From positions 1-44,480 of the forward strand of contig CAZHHH010000008.1 of NCBI GenBank assembly GCA_964532085.1: a stretch of 44,480 bases of DNA, in the 5' to 3' direction. Below, in pieces: positions 16,906 through 24,859 of this stretch. A program made the position numbers and the translations under genes. Below the pieces are notes generated by a model. It ran no database searches. It worked only from the letters and a program-made list of their open reading frames with translations, and was not told where the DNA came from. The DNA comes from CAZHHH01 sp964532085. GTDB taxonomy: Bacteria; Bacteroidota; Bacteroidia; Bacteroidales; Marinilabiliaceae. Within the stretch, counting starts at the first letter, position 1; the number at the start of each line of letters is the position of its first letter.

Positions 16906-18036
16906 ATGAAGTCAAAAGCTCTACTGTTTTTTATAATTCTCACTTTAGTAAGTTGTCAGCCTCAAGAAGAGGAGCCTAAGCTATCTGGTTTGCTATGGGG
17001 AGGACAAGGTAATAGATTGCTAATAGAGCTGTTGGCAGATAGCATTGAGGTCAAAGATACTTTGCTAATTAATCATGAAGGAAAGTTCTTTTGGAAACCA
17101 GACACATTTATAACAGGAATATATCGCATACATAAAAACGAAACTCAAAAACTGACAATGTTAATGCGTCCTGACAAAGAATACTACATTGATGGACAAT
17201 ATTTCTCTTTTCCTGAACAAGCTGTAATTAATGAAGATGAAAATATCTCAGTAGGATATACTAAAATTGATAAATTCTCTGCCGAATGGCAAAAGTTAAA
17301 TCTTTCTCTCTCCAATTTGGTAAAAGAAAACAGAAATAAATGGACGAAAAAAGAGATGGATTCAATCTCTGTATATCTCGACTCTGTTGATGCTGTATAT
17401 AAAACAATACTTTTTGATAAAGATGACCATCCCGTTGAAAATATGTACGCTCTGATGCAAAAATATGGAGATAGATATCTTTTTGACATAATTGAGGATA
17501 GTACAAAATATCTCTATGTAGCAAATAGATTGAGGCCATACAGAGAGATTCCTACAGTAAATAATTTTCTAGTAAAAACAGACTCTCTAAAGCAATATAT
17601 ATATAAACTAAATAAAACTGCATTAAGAGAGCCGTTTCCATTCCATATAGTTAGCGACACTTCGGTTACAAATAAGATAAAAGATAAAATTGTATATATA
17701 GAAATTATTAAAAAAGGAGATTTAAATCAAATAAGAACTCAAAAGAGCCGTGAGTTATGGAAATATTATAATAGCGATGTCCATTTTTGTTTTTTAGTGA
17801 TAAATAATCAGCAAAATATTGAAAACCATATTATAAATAATAACTTCTGTTTTTATATCCCTGATTCTTTAGAATTGATTAGTATTCAGAAAGATATATT
17901 TATTTCTAATAAGAATGTTAATTATATAGTGAATCATAATGGAAAAATTGTTGCTAGAAATATAGAAGATAAAGAGAGAAACTATATTTTAGATGAATTA
18001 TTAAAAAATAAAGTATCTTTGTCACCCATAAAATAG
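16906..18036 (+). CDS. Lipoprotein, probable degenerate thioredoxin-fold family member
   Basis: The 376-residue product has a lipoprotein signal peptide ending LVSC (Cys17). Residues about 26-110 resemble the N-terminal beta domain often found ahead of TlpA-like domains in Bacteroidetes. The C-terminal part (about 265-370) has a thioredoxin-like rhythm (KIVYIEIIKKGD... and VNYIVNHNGKIVARN) but no CXXC motif and no WCxxC block. A neighbouring gene 14 nt downstream encodes a similarly built and better preserved protein, so the two look like a diverged tandem pair. The family assignment is weak and I do not recognise a specific function; an envelope location is likely. Confidence 0.55.
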   Translation: MKSKALLFFIILTLVSCQPQEEEPKLSGLLWGGQGNRLLIELLADSIEVKDTLLINHEGKFFWKPDTFITGIYRIHKNETQKLTMLMRPDKEYYIDGQYFSFPEQAVINEDENISVGYTKIDKFSAEWQKLNLSLSNLVKENRNKWTKKEMDSISVYLDSVDAVYKTILFDKDDHPVENMYALMQKYGDRYLFDIIEDSTKYLYVANRLRPYREIPTVNNFLVKTDSLKQYIYKLNKTALREPFPFHIVSDTSVTNKIKDKIVYIEIIKKGDLNQIRTQKSRELWKYYNSDVHFCFLVINNQQNIENHIINNNFCFYIPDSLELISIQKDIFISNKNVNYIVNHNGKIVARNIEDKERNYILDELLKNKVSLSPIK

Positions 18037-18049
18037 AATTTTAAAAACT

Positions 18050-19210
18050 ATGAAATATACAATATTAGCACTGTTTATAATCATATTACTGTCGAGCTGT
18101 AAAAACGAGCAATTTGTAATAAGCGGAGTAATAGAAAATGCAGAAAATAAAACCTTGAAATTATTACGTCTTGACCTAAATGGCGAAACCCACGTTGATA
18201 GTGTAAAATTAAAAGGGAATGGAAATTTTAAATTTAAACAAAAACGACTTGAAATTCCAACTTTTTATAGATTAGCAATTACAGATACAAAATATATTAC
18301 AATATTAGGAGACTCAATTGAAAACATTGAGATTAAAGCAGATTACAACACCTTTATTAAAGATTATGAGGTAAAAAATTCACAATCTTCAATTCAATTA
18401 AAAGAGATAAATGTAAGACTGCAAAAATTGCAAAATAATATTGATAGCTTATTCTCATATTATAATAACTTAACTATAGATGAGAAACATAAACAGATAG
18501 ATAAAATAAATGATGATTTATCTAACCATATTTCAGTTTATAAAAAAGAAACTGGTAAATTCATTCTAGAAAATCCAAAATCATTTCTTGGATACTATGC
18601 ACTTTTCCTTACACTTTCTGATGGTACTCAAATAATGGATGTTCTGAATAGAGAAGATCAGATATATTTTTCGGCACTAGCCACAAGTTTAAATGTTTAT
18701 TATCCTGAGTCGCAGAGAGTAAAGCAGCTCTATAATATAGTATTATCGGCTAAAGCAGAAGAGAGAAGATTGAAAATTCTTGATATTATACATAATGCAG
18801 AGGGGAGCGATATGCCTGATTTAAAGATTGAAGACCAGTATGGAGAAATTCAAAGTCTTAATGAGCTGAGGGGTAAAGTTGTGCTTCTATCATTTTGGGC
18901 TTCATGGGACGATGCATCTGTAAAAGAAAATGATGTTTTGAAAAATATTTATAAAAAATATAGTCCCAAAGGATTTGAGGTATACCAAATAGGTCTAGAA
19001 AGAAGTAAAGTATTGTGGGAAAACTCAATACTTATAAATAAATATCCGTGGATTAGTGTTACAGAGCTAAAATACGTTGATTCTCCAGCTGCAAGAATGT
19101 ACAATATAAAGCAGATACCAGCAAATTATTTGATAGATAGAGATGGAGAAATTATTGGAAAAAACCTCTTTGGTAGACGTTTAGATGAGAAGTTAAAAGA
19201 AGTTTTATAA
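18050..19210 (+). CDS. TlpA-like thioredoxin-fold lipoprotein lacking the CXXC motif
   Basis: This 386-residue lipoprotein (signal ending LSSC, Cys17) has an N-terminal beta domain (about 22-105), a helical middle, and a C-terminal TlpA/AhpC-TSA-like domain from about 255. The domain has the usual lead-in GKVVLLSFWASW at 275-286 and the cis-proline region IKQIPANYLIDRDGEI, but the redox motif is replaced by Asp287-Asp-Ala-Ser290. With both cysteines missing it cannot do ordinary disulfide exchange. It may act as a binding or scaffold protein at the membrane. It is probably co-transcribed with the preceding lipoprotein gene. No operon partner reveals its role. Confidence 0.75.
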   Translation: MKYTILALFIIILLSSCKNEQFVISGVIENAENKTLKLLRLDLNGETHVDSVKLKGNGNFKFKQKRLEIPTFYRLAITDTKYITILGDSIENIEIKADYNTFIKDYEVKNSQSSIQLKEINVRLQKLQNNIDSLFSYYNNLTIDEKHKQIDKINDDLSNHISVYKKETGKFILENPKSFLGYYALFLTLSDGTQIMDVLNREDQIYFSALATSLNVYYPESQRVKQLYNIVLSAKAEERRLKILDIIHNAEGSDMPDLKIEDQYGEIQSLNELRGKVVLLSFWASWDDASVKENDVLKNIYKKYSPKGFEVYQIGLERSKVLWENSILINKYPWISVTELKYVDSPAARMYNIKQIPANYLIDRDGEIIGKNLFGRRLDEKLKEVL

Positions 19211-19295
19211 TAAAAAACAATCTCTAAAGGGGTAATTACATTATTAAAAATGTTATCTAGTATCTTATAAATTAGAAAAACTCCATAAAAACAAA

Positions 19296-19303
19296 TATAT
19301 TTG
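19296..19303 (+). promoter_or_regulatory. Candidate -7 box for lpxH
   Basis: TATATTTG fits TAnnTTTG and lies 48 bp upstream of the lpxH start. No convincing TTTG was seen at the -33 position, so this rests on one element. Confidence 0.35.
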
Positions 19304-19351
19304 CATCTTATTTGTAATTAATCTAAATCTTTTTGATTAGATACTGTTATT

Positions 19352-20104
19352 TTGAAACAAAAAAATAAAATATATTTCGCTTCAGATTTTCACCTTGGTG
19401 CACCTTCAATCGAGAACAAAAAGGAGCATGAAAAGGTTGTAGTAGAGTGGCTTGATTATATAAGTAGCGATGCCAAAGAGATATATTTAGTTGGAGACAT
19501 ATTTGATTTCTGGTTTGAATATAAAAAAGTGATTCCTAAAGGCAATACGAGGTTTTTAGGTAAACTTTGTGAATTAGTCGACAAAGGTATTGAGATTAAT
19601 TACTTTACTGGAAATCATGATATTTGGATTTTTGATTATCTGCCAAATGAGGTCGGAGTAAAAGTATTCAAAAAACCAGTTGTTAAAATAATTGATAATA
19701 AAAAGTTCTTTATAGCACATGGAGATGGTTTAACAAAGTATGAAAAATGTTATAACCTCCTTAAAAGTGTCTTTACAAATCCATTTGCTCAATGGTTATT
19801 TAGAATTCTTCATCCAGATTTAGGCGTGAAAATTGCATACGCATGGTCTAAGAAAAGTAGAGAAGGAAATGTGGATAAACCAAAGTCGCAATTTAAAGGT
19901 GAAGAAGAGTGGCTTTTTAAGTGGGCAAAAGAGACAGCAGAACATACTCACTATGATTACTATCTGTTTGGTCATAGGCATGTTGCGGTAAAGATGAATA
20001 TTAATAAAAATAGCGATTTGTACTTTCTTGGCGATTGGATAAATTTATTTTCCTACGCTGTTTGGGATGGTAATGAATTGGAGCTAAAATATTTTAAGAA
20101 GTAA
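19352..20104 (+). CDS. lpxH: UDP-2,3-diacylglucosamine diphosphatase
   Basis: LpxH cleaves UDP-2,3-diacylglucosamine to lipid X and UMP in lipid A synthesis at the inner membrane. The 250 residues show the calcineurin-like metallophosphoesterase metal motifs in order: SDFHLG, GDIFDFWFEY, GNHD, AHGDGL, and FGHRHV. Length is close to E. coli LpxH (240). The start is TTG at 19352, immediately before KQKNKIYFASDFHLG; no in-frame ATG precedes the first metal motif. The gene is followed 24 nt later by a ketoacyl synthase homologue, so the pair may form an envelope-lipid transcription unit. Confidence 0.88.
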   Translation: MKQKNKIYFASDFHLGAPSIENKKEHEKVVVEWLDYISSDAKEIYLVGDIFDFWFEYKKVIPKGNTRFLGKLCELVDKGIEINYFTGNHDIWIFDYLPNEVGVKVFKKPVVKIIDNKKFFIAHGDGLTKYEKCYNLLKSVFTNPFAQWLFRILHPDLGVKIAYAWSKKSREGNVDKPKSQFKGEEEWLFKWAKETAEHTHYDYYLFGHRHVAVKMNINKNSDLYFLGDWINLFSYAVWDGNELELKYFKK

Positions 20105-20128
20105 GATTTATTTGAATATTATAATAAT

Positions 20129-21217
20129 ATGGATGCACAAAAATCTATTTATGCAGTTATAAAAGGTAGTGGAAGTTATATCCCGCCAATAGTTAAAAAA
20201 AACGAAGAGTTCATCGACAATGTTTTTATGAATGAAGATGGAACTCTAATCGAAACACCTGGTGAAGAAATAGTGAAAAAATTTGAGGAAATCACAGATA
20301 TCGTCGAAAGACGTATAGCTGAACCAGAACACGTAACCTCAGATTTAGCAACATTTGCTTCACAAGCTGCAATTGAAGACGCTAAAATTGACCCTGAAAC
20401 TCTTGACTATATTATTGTAGCGCATAATTTGGGTGATATGAAACACGGATCACTATATCCTGACATTTTACCTACATTATCTGCAAGAGTAAAACAGAAG
20501 CTAGAGATTAAAAACCCTAAAACAATAGCTTATGACATAACCTTTGGATGCCCAGGGTGGACGCAAGCAATGATCCAAGCAAACTATTTTATTAAATCTG
20601 GTGATGCTAAAAGAATCCTTGTTATAGGTGCCGATACAGTTAGCAGGTCTAGCGACCCACACGATAGAGATGTAATGATTTTCTCAGATGGTGCTGGAGC
20701 AGTTGTATTAGAGGGTGTAGAAAGTGAAACACCAGTTGGAATATTAAAACATGCTGCAAGAACTGACGTTATGGAGCATCTTAATCTTCTTGAAATGGAC
20801 AGATCATACAATAAAGAGCTACCAGACGATGTGTTGTACTTAAAAATGTATGGTCGAAGAGTATATAATTATGCTCTTACTTATGTCCCACAAATTGCAA
20901 AAGAGTGTTTAGATAATAATGATATGGATCTGACAGATCTTAAGAAAGTTCTTATACATCAAGCTAATGCAAAAATGGACGAGGCAATTCTTAAAAGAAT
21001 CTTCAGACTATATGGAATAAGAGAGATGGATGAAAGCGTAATGCCAATGACAATCAGAACACTTGGAAATAGTAGTGTTGCTACCGTACCAACGTTATAT
21101 GATTTGTTAGTAAAAGGAGAGCTTGATGGTCATGAAGTGAAATCAGGTGATAATATTATGATGACATCTGTTGGAGCAGGAATGAGTATTAACGCATTTA
21201 TGTATAAAATGCCATAA
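20129..21217 (+). CDS. 3-oxoacyl-ACP synthase III (KAS III) family protein
   Basis: The 362-residue protein has the thiolase-fold triad of KAS III enzymes: Cys141 in ITFGCPGW, His in LIHQANAKMDE, and Asn in LGNSSVATVP. FabH proper usually has an A-C-A-G context around the cysteine and is about 320-335 residues, so this longer protein with a GCPGW context is a divergent paralogue common in Bacteroidetes. It may start fatty acid or another acyl chain synthesis from acyl-CoA primers, possibly branched ones. It follows lpxH by 24 nt and is closed by a terminator. Substrate is not determinable from sequence, so no symbol is given. Confidence 0.82.
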   Translation: MDAQKSIYAVIKGSGSYIPPIVKKNEEFIDNVFMNEDGTLIETPGEEIVKKFEEITDIVERRIAEPEHVTSDLATFASQAAIEDAKIDPETLDYIIVAHNLGDMKHGSLYPDILPTLSARVKQKLEIKNPKTIAYDITFGCPGWTQAMIQANYFIKSGDAKRILVIGADTVSRSSDPHDRDVMIFSDGAGAVVLEGVESETPVGILKHAARTDVMEHLNLLEMDRSYNKELPDDVLYLKMYGRRVYNYALTYVPQIAKECLDNNDMDLTDLKKVLIHQANAKMDEAILKRIFRLYGIREMDESVMPMTIRTLGNSSVATVPTLYDLLVKGELDGHEVKSGDNIMMTSVGAGMSINAFMYKMP

Positions 21218-21237
21218 TATATAAAACAGAAATTTAT

Positions 21238-21268
21238 AAAAAAGGCATTTACATCAAATGCCTTTTTT
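21238..21268 (+). terminator. Intrinsic terminator after the KAS III gene
   Basis: AAAAAAGGCATTT at 21238-21250 pairs perfectly with AAATGCCTTTTTT at 21256-21268 (13 bp, 5-nt loop), ending in a T-run. It separates the lpxH/KAS III unit from ilvA. Confidence 0.9.
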
Positions 21269-21317
21269 CTTACACTATATTCTACTTAATTAATCTAATG
21301 CCAAATAATTTAATCTA

Positions 21318-22571
21318 ATGATTCCTATAACAGAAATAAAACAAGCAAAGGAAAGAATAGCACAAGTAGTTGAAAAAACGCCTTTAACAAAAGATTTAGT
21401 TCTTTCAGAGAGATATAAAGCAAATATTTATCTCAAGAGAGAAGATTTACAGTTAGTAAGATCTTATAAAATTCGTGGTGCTTATAATAAAATCGCAAGC
21501 TTGTCAGATGATGATAGAAAAAGAGGGGTAGTTTGTGCAAGCGCTGGAAATCATGCGCAAGGGGTAGCTTTTGCATGTAATCATTTGAATATAAAAGGGC
21601 GTATTTATATGCCATCAACCACCCCAAAACAAAAGATTAACCAAGTTAATATGTTTGGAAAAGATAATGTGGAGGTAGTATTGATAGGAGATACTTATGA
21701 CCAAGCATATTATGCAGCAATATCTGATTGCGAAGAACGAAAGTCCGTTTTTATCCATCCATTTGATGACCCAGTTGTAGCTGCAGGACAAGGTACAATT
21801 GCAATGGAGATTGAAGAACAGCTAGAACAGTTACATAAAAAGTCATTAGATTATATTTTTGTTCCAATTGGTGGTGGTGGATTGGTATCTGGTGTAGGTT
21901 CTTATTTAAAACAAAATGGATGTAGAGCAAAAATTATTGGAGTAGAGCCAGAAGGAGCACCAGCATTAGTTAATTCATTTAAAGAAAATAAAAGAGTAAC
22001 ACTTGAAGAGTTTGAGAAGTTTGTAGACGGTGCATCTGTTGCAACAATTGGAAAAATTAATTTTGATATTGCAAAAGAGGTTATTGATGAAATGAAACTT
22101 GTACCAGAAGGGAAAGTTTGTACTACAATACTGCAAATGTATAATGAGTCGGCAATAGTTGTTGAACCTGCAGGAGCAATGAGCGTAGCTGCACTTGATT
22201 TTTATGCAGATGAGATAAAGGGAAAGAATATAGTATGTATTATAAGTGGAGGAAATAACGATATAACACGAACTGAAGAGATAAAAGAAAGATCGATGTT
22301 ATATGAGGAGTTGAAACACTATTTTATAATACAATTTCCTCAAAGAGCAGGTGCATTAAGAGAATTCTTAAATGATATTTTAGGACCAGAAGATGATATT
22401 ACTCACTTTGAATATACTCGTAAAAATAGTAGAGAGAATGGTCCTGCATTGGTCGGTATCGAAACAAAGTCAAAACAAGATTACATAGAATTGGTGAAGA
22501 GATTAAAAGAACATAATATTAATTTCTTACATGTTAATGATAGCCCAGACCTATTTCATCTATTGATTTAA
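21318..22571 (+). CDS. ilvA: Threonine deaminase (dehydratase), short biosynthetic form
   Basis: IlvA converts threonine to 2-oxobutyrate and ammonia with pyridoxal phosphate, the usual entry to isoleucine synthesis. The 417-residue chain has the PLP lysine Lys51 in RSYKIRGAY, the phosphate-binding IGGGGLVSGVG loop, and a single C-terminal ACT-like regulatory domain (about 335-417, HYFIIQFPQRAGALREF). This is the short form of about 410-420 residues seen in Bacillus and Corynebacterium, rather than the two-domain E. coli enzyme. The start ATG at 21318 overlaps the stop of a 6-codon mini-ORF (TAATG). Isoleucine feedback is likely from the regulatory domain. Confidence 0.93.
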   Translation: MIPITEIKQAKERIAQVVEKTPLTKDLVLSERYKANIYLKREDLQLVRSYKIRGAYNKIASLSDDDRKRGVVCASAGNHAQGVAFACNHLNIKGRIYMPSTTPKQKINQVNMFGKDNVEVVLIGDTYDQAYYAAISDCEERKSVFIHPFDDPVVAAGQGTIAMEIEEQLEQLHKKSLDYIFVPIGGGGLVSGVGSYLKQNGCRAKIIGVEPEGAPALVNSFKENKRVTLEEFEKFVDGASVATIGKINFDIAKEVIDEMKLVPEGKVCTTILQMYNESAIVVEPAGAMSVAALDFYADEIKGKNIVCIISGGNNDITRTEEIKERSMLYEELKHYFIIQFPQRAGALREFLNDILGPEDDITHFEYTRKNSRENGPALVGIETKSKQDYIELVKRLKEHNINFLHVNDSPDLFHLLI

Positions 22572-22597
22572 ATCAAAGGAAGATATATATAATCAAA

Positions 22598-22629
22598 AAA
22601 AGGCTAACACATTATTGTATTAGCCTTTT
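22598..22629. terminator. Bidirectional terminator between ilvA and fabD
   Basis: AAAAGGCTAA at 22598-22607 pairs with TTAGCCTTTT at 22620-22629 (10 bp, 12-nt loop). The A-run on one side and T-run on the other allow it to work for ilvA on the plus strand and for fabD, which converges from the minus strand. Confidence 0.85.
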
Positions 22630-22648
22630 GTATTATATTATAATTTTA

Positions 22649-23539
22649 TTACTCTTGTAAATTATTAATACTTGTAGCTTCAACACTTCTGTCGATTTTC
22701 TTTACTAGACCTTGTAAAACTCTACCTGGACCAACCTCTGTAAATGAAGTTGCACCATCTTTAAGCATATTTTGTACAGTTTGAGTCCATCTAACAGGGG
22801 CAGTAAGTTGCACAATTAAGTTCTCTTTAATAACAGCAGGGTCATCAGTTGGCAATGCATCCACATTTTGATAAATAGGGCAAATCGGTTTAACTATTTC
22901 TATATTTTCAATAGCTTCCGCCAATTCACTTCTTGCAGGTTCCATTAATGGAGAGTGAAAAGCACCACCAACAGGTAGTTTTAAAGCACGTTTTGCACCT
23001 CTTTTTGTAAGTTCTTCACAGGCTTTATCAATTCCCTCAATTGAACCAGAAATAACAAGTTGCCCAGGGCAGTTATAATTGGCTGGTACAACAACCTCGT
23101 CAATAGCTGCACAAACTTCCTCCACAACAGAGTCTTCAAGTCCAATAATAGCTGCCATAGTAGAAGGTTCAATTTCACAAGCTTTCTGCATTGCCAATGC
23201 ACGTTGAGAAACTAATTTTAAACCATCTTCAAATGATAAAGCATTAGCAGCAACTAGTGCACTAAACTCTCCTAATGAGTGACCAGCTACCATATCTGGG
23301 TTAAAATTGTCACCTAAAGATTTAGCTAATAATACTGAGTGTATAAAAATAGCAGGTTGCGTAACTTTGGTTTGGCGTAAATCTTCATCAGTACCATCAA
23401 ACATTAAATCTGTAATTCTAAATCCAAGAATAGAATTAGCCTGTTCAAAAAGTTCTTTTAGTTCTGTTGAATTGTTATATAAATCTTTACCCATTCCAAC
23501 AAATTGAGCTCCTTGACCAGGAAAAACATAAGCTTTCAT
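22649..23539 (-). CDS. fabD: Malonyl-CoA:ACP transacylase
   Basis: FabD moves malonyl groups from CoA to acyl carrier protein for type II fatty acid synthesis in the cytosol. The 296-residue length matches the family (about 310). Motifs are FPGQGAQFVGMG near the N-terminus, the nucleophile Ser88 in GHSLGE, and the catalytic His in GGAFHSPLM. The gene runs opposite to its neighbours: it converges on ilvA and is divergent from the ribosomal cluster, so it is likely a single-gene unit. On the minus strand, TATATTTG (plus 23601-23608) is a candidate -7 box about 62 bp upstream of the start. Confidence 0.95.
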   Translation of the reverse strand: MKAYVFPGQGAQFVGMGKDLYNNSTELKELFEQANSILGFRITDLMFDGTDEDLRQTKVTQPAIFIHSVLLAKSLGDNFNPDMVAGHSLGEFSALVAANALSFEDGLKLVSQRALAMQKACEIEPSTMAAIIGLEDSVVEEVCAAIDEVVVPANYNCPGQLVISGSIEGIDKACEELTKRGAKRALKLPVGGAFHSPLMEPARSELAEAIENIEIVKPICPIYQNVDALPTDDPAVIKENLIVQLTAPVRWTQTVQNMLKDGATSFTEVGPGRVLQGLVKKIDRSVEATSINNLQE

Positions 23540-23600
23540 ATTAAATAAATTTATTTGTTTTCAATGATTGTATTCAAATTAAAACGAATTTATGCAAATG

Positions 23601-23608
23601 CAAATATA
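23601..23608 (-). promoter_or_regulatory. Candidate -7 box for fabD
   Basis: The minus-strand sequence TATATTTG matches TAnnTTTG and lies upstream of fabD in the 311-bp divergent spacer. No TTTG is present at the ideal -33 distance. The remainder of this spacer (23540-23850) holds the candidate promoters of the ribosomal cluster and no ORF. Confidence 0.35.
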
Positions 23609-23724
23609 TAAATCTATTTTGAAGTGATTGTAAAATAATCCTAAAAGTATAGGGCTAAATATAAGAAAATGAATAAATTTTGATTTTTTTCACTCACTAT
23701 GTTTTTATTTTCAATCTTAATTTG

Positions 23725-23732
23725 TATTTTTG
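23725..23732 (+). promoter_or_regulatory. Candidate -7 box, promoter of the ribosomal protein cluster
   Basis: TATTTTTG matches TAnnTTTG, with a T-rich tract (TTTTT at about 23702-23706) at the -33 distance. Transcription from here would give a leader of about 110 nt before rpsL. Confidence 0.45.
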
Positions 23733-23798
23733 CACCGCTTTTTATCTAAAAAAAGAGATATTTAGTTAATAATCAATGGGAATTACAAATTAAAGTTA

Positions 23799-23806
23799 TA
23801 CATTTG
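23799..23806 (+). promoter_or_regulatory. Second candidate -7 box upstream of rpsL
   Basis: TACATTTG also matches TAnnTTTG and lies 45 bp before the rpsL start. No good -33 element is seen. Either or both boxes could drive the ribosomal cluster. Confidence 0.35.
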
Positions 23807-23850
23807 CAACCCATTTTATAGATATATATAAGTTTAAATTAAAATTTAGT

Positions 23851-24231
23851 ATGCCAACAATTCAACAATTAGTAAGAAAAGGACGCGTTCGCATAACAGA
23901 AAACAGCAAGTCTCCAGCATTGGATAGCTGTCCTCAAAGAAGGGGTGTTTGTGTTCGTGTTTATACTACTACACCTAAGAAGCCTAACTCAGCGATGAGA
24001 AAGGTTGCCCGTGTTCGTTTAACAAACGGGAAGGAAGTGAATGCTTACATACCAGGTGAAGGACATAACTTACAAGAGCACTCTATAGTGTTAGTAAGAG
24101 GTGGACGAGTAAAAGATTTACCAGGTGTAAGATATCACTTAGTGAGAGGTGCTCTTGACGCATCAGGTGTAGAAGGGCGTGGACAACGTCGTTCCAAGTA
24201 TGGAACAAAAAAGCCTAAAGCAAAAAAATAA
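23851..24231 (+). CDS. rpsL: 30S ribosomal protein S12 (uS12)
   Basis: S12 sits at the decoding centre of the small subunit and affects proofreading. The 126 residues include PKKPNSAMRKVARV and GRVKDLPGVRYH, the two loops that face the decoding site; both lysines linked to streptomycin sensitivity are in their wild-type state. The C-terminal tail is basic (KYGTKKPKAKK). It is the first gene of a str-S10-spc-alpha supercluster and has a 311-bp upstream spacer with two candidate promoters. Confidence 0.98.
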   Translation: MPTIQQLVRKGRVRITENSKSPALDSCPQRRGVCVRVYTTTPKKPNSAMRKVARVRLTNGKEVNAYIPGEGHNLQEHSIVLVRGGRVKDLPGVRYHLVRGALDASGVEGRGQRRSKYGTKKPKAKK

Positions 24232-24236
24232 TAATT

Positions 24237-24306
24237 AACCAATAGGTTGTTTTGTTTATTGGTTTGTGTTTGGGGTTGAGTAAATAGTTTCAAAAGGTGA
24301 ACTATT
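24237..24306 (+). promoter_or_regulatory. Two hairpins in the rpsL-rpsG spacer
   Basis: AACCAATA at 24237-24244 pairs with TATTGGTT at 24257-24264 (8 bp), and AATAGTT at 24283-24289 pairs with AACTATT at 24300-24306 (7 bp). In E. coli the equivalent S12-S7 spacer is the binding site for S7, which represses its own translation. Whether these hairpins serve that purpose here is inference. Confidence 0.35.
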
Positions 24307-24361
24307 GAAGATTCATTATAATACAGCCAGTAATAGTATAAAAACCTATAAACAAAAAGAG

Positions 24362-24838
24362 ATGAGAAAAAGTAAACCGAAAAAAAGAGTATTACTTCCC
24401 GATCCAAAATTTGGGGATACTCTTGTTACTCAATTTGTGAACAATTTGATGAAAGATGGAAAGAAAGCTATTTCTTTTAACATCTTTTATTCTGCATTAG
24501 AAATTGTTCAGCCGAAAGCTGAGAGCGAAGGTAAAACAGTTATAGAATTCTGGAAGAAAGCTCTTGAAAACATCACTCCCTCTGTAGAAGTAAAAAGCCG
24601 CCGTGTAGGTGGAGCTACTTTCCAAGTTCCAACAGAAATTAGAGAGGACAGAAAAGTATCTTATAGTATGAAGAATATGATTCTTTATGCAGGAAGAAGA
24701 AGTGGAAGATCAATGGCAGACAAACTAGCCGCTGAGATTATAGCCGCATATAACGAAGAGGGTGGAGCATTTAGAAGAAAAGAAGATATGCATAAAATGG
24801 CAGAGGCCAACCGTGCGTTTGCTCATTTTAGATTTTAA
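24362..24838 (+). CDS. rpsG: 30S ribosomal protein S7 (uS7)
   Basis: S7 nucleates assembly of the 30S head and lines the E site. The ATG at 24362 gives 158 residues beginning MRKSKPKKRVLLPDPKFGD, which matches the family; an in-frame TTG 57 nt upstream would add 19 unrelated residues and was not used. The conserved core VGGATFQVP is present, followed by a slightly atypical tail of KEDMHKMAEANRAFAHFRF that is normal for S7. It follows rpsL after 130 nt and precedes fusA by 21 nt. Confidence 0.97.
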   Translation: MRKSKPKKRVLLPDPKFGDTLVTQFVNNLMKDGKKAISFNIFYSALEIVQPKAESEGKTVIEFWKKALENITPSVEVKSRRVGGATFQVPTEIREDRKVSYSMKNMILYAGRRSGRSMADKLAAEIIAAYNEEGGAFRRKEDMHKMAEANRAFAHFRF

Positions 24839-24859
24839 AATCCAGAATTATATAAACTG

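Noticed and set aside
24305..24361. TTG-initiated N-terminal extension of S7
   Set aside because: The added 19 residues match nothing in S7 and the ATG at 24362 gives the family N-terminus.
24135..24407. 90-codon minus-strand ORF over the rpsL-rpsG junction
   Set aside because: Low-complexity hydrophobic/aromatic translation, antisense to two ribosomal genes; a shadow frame.
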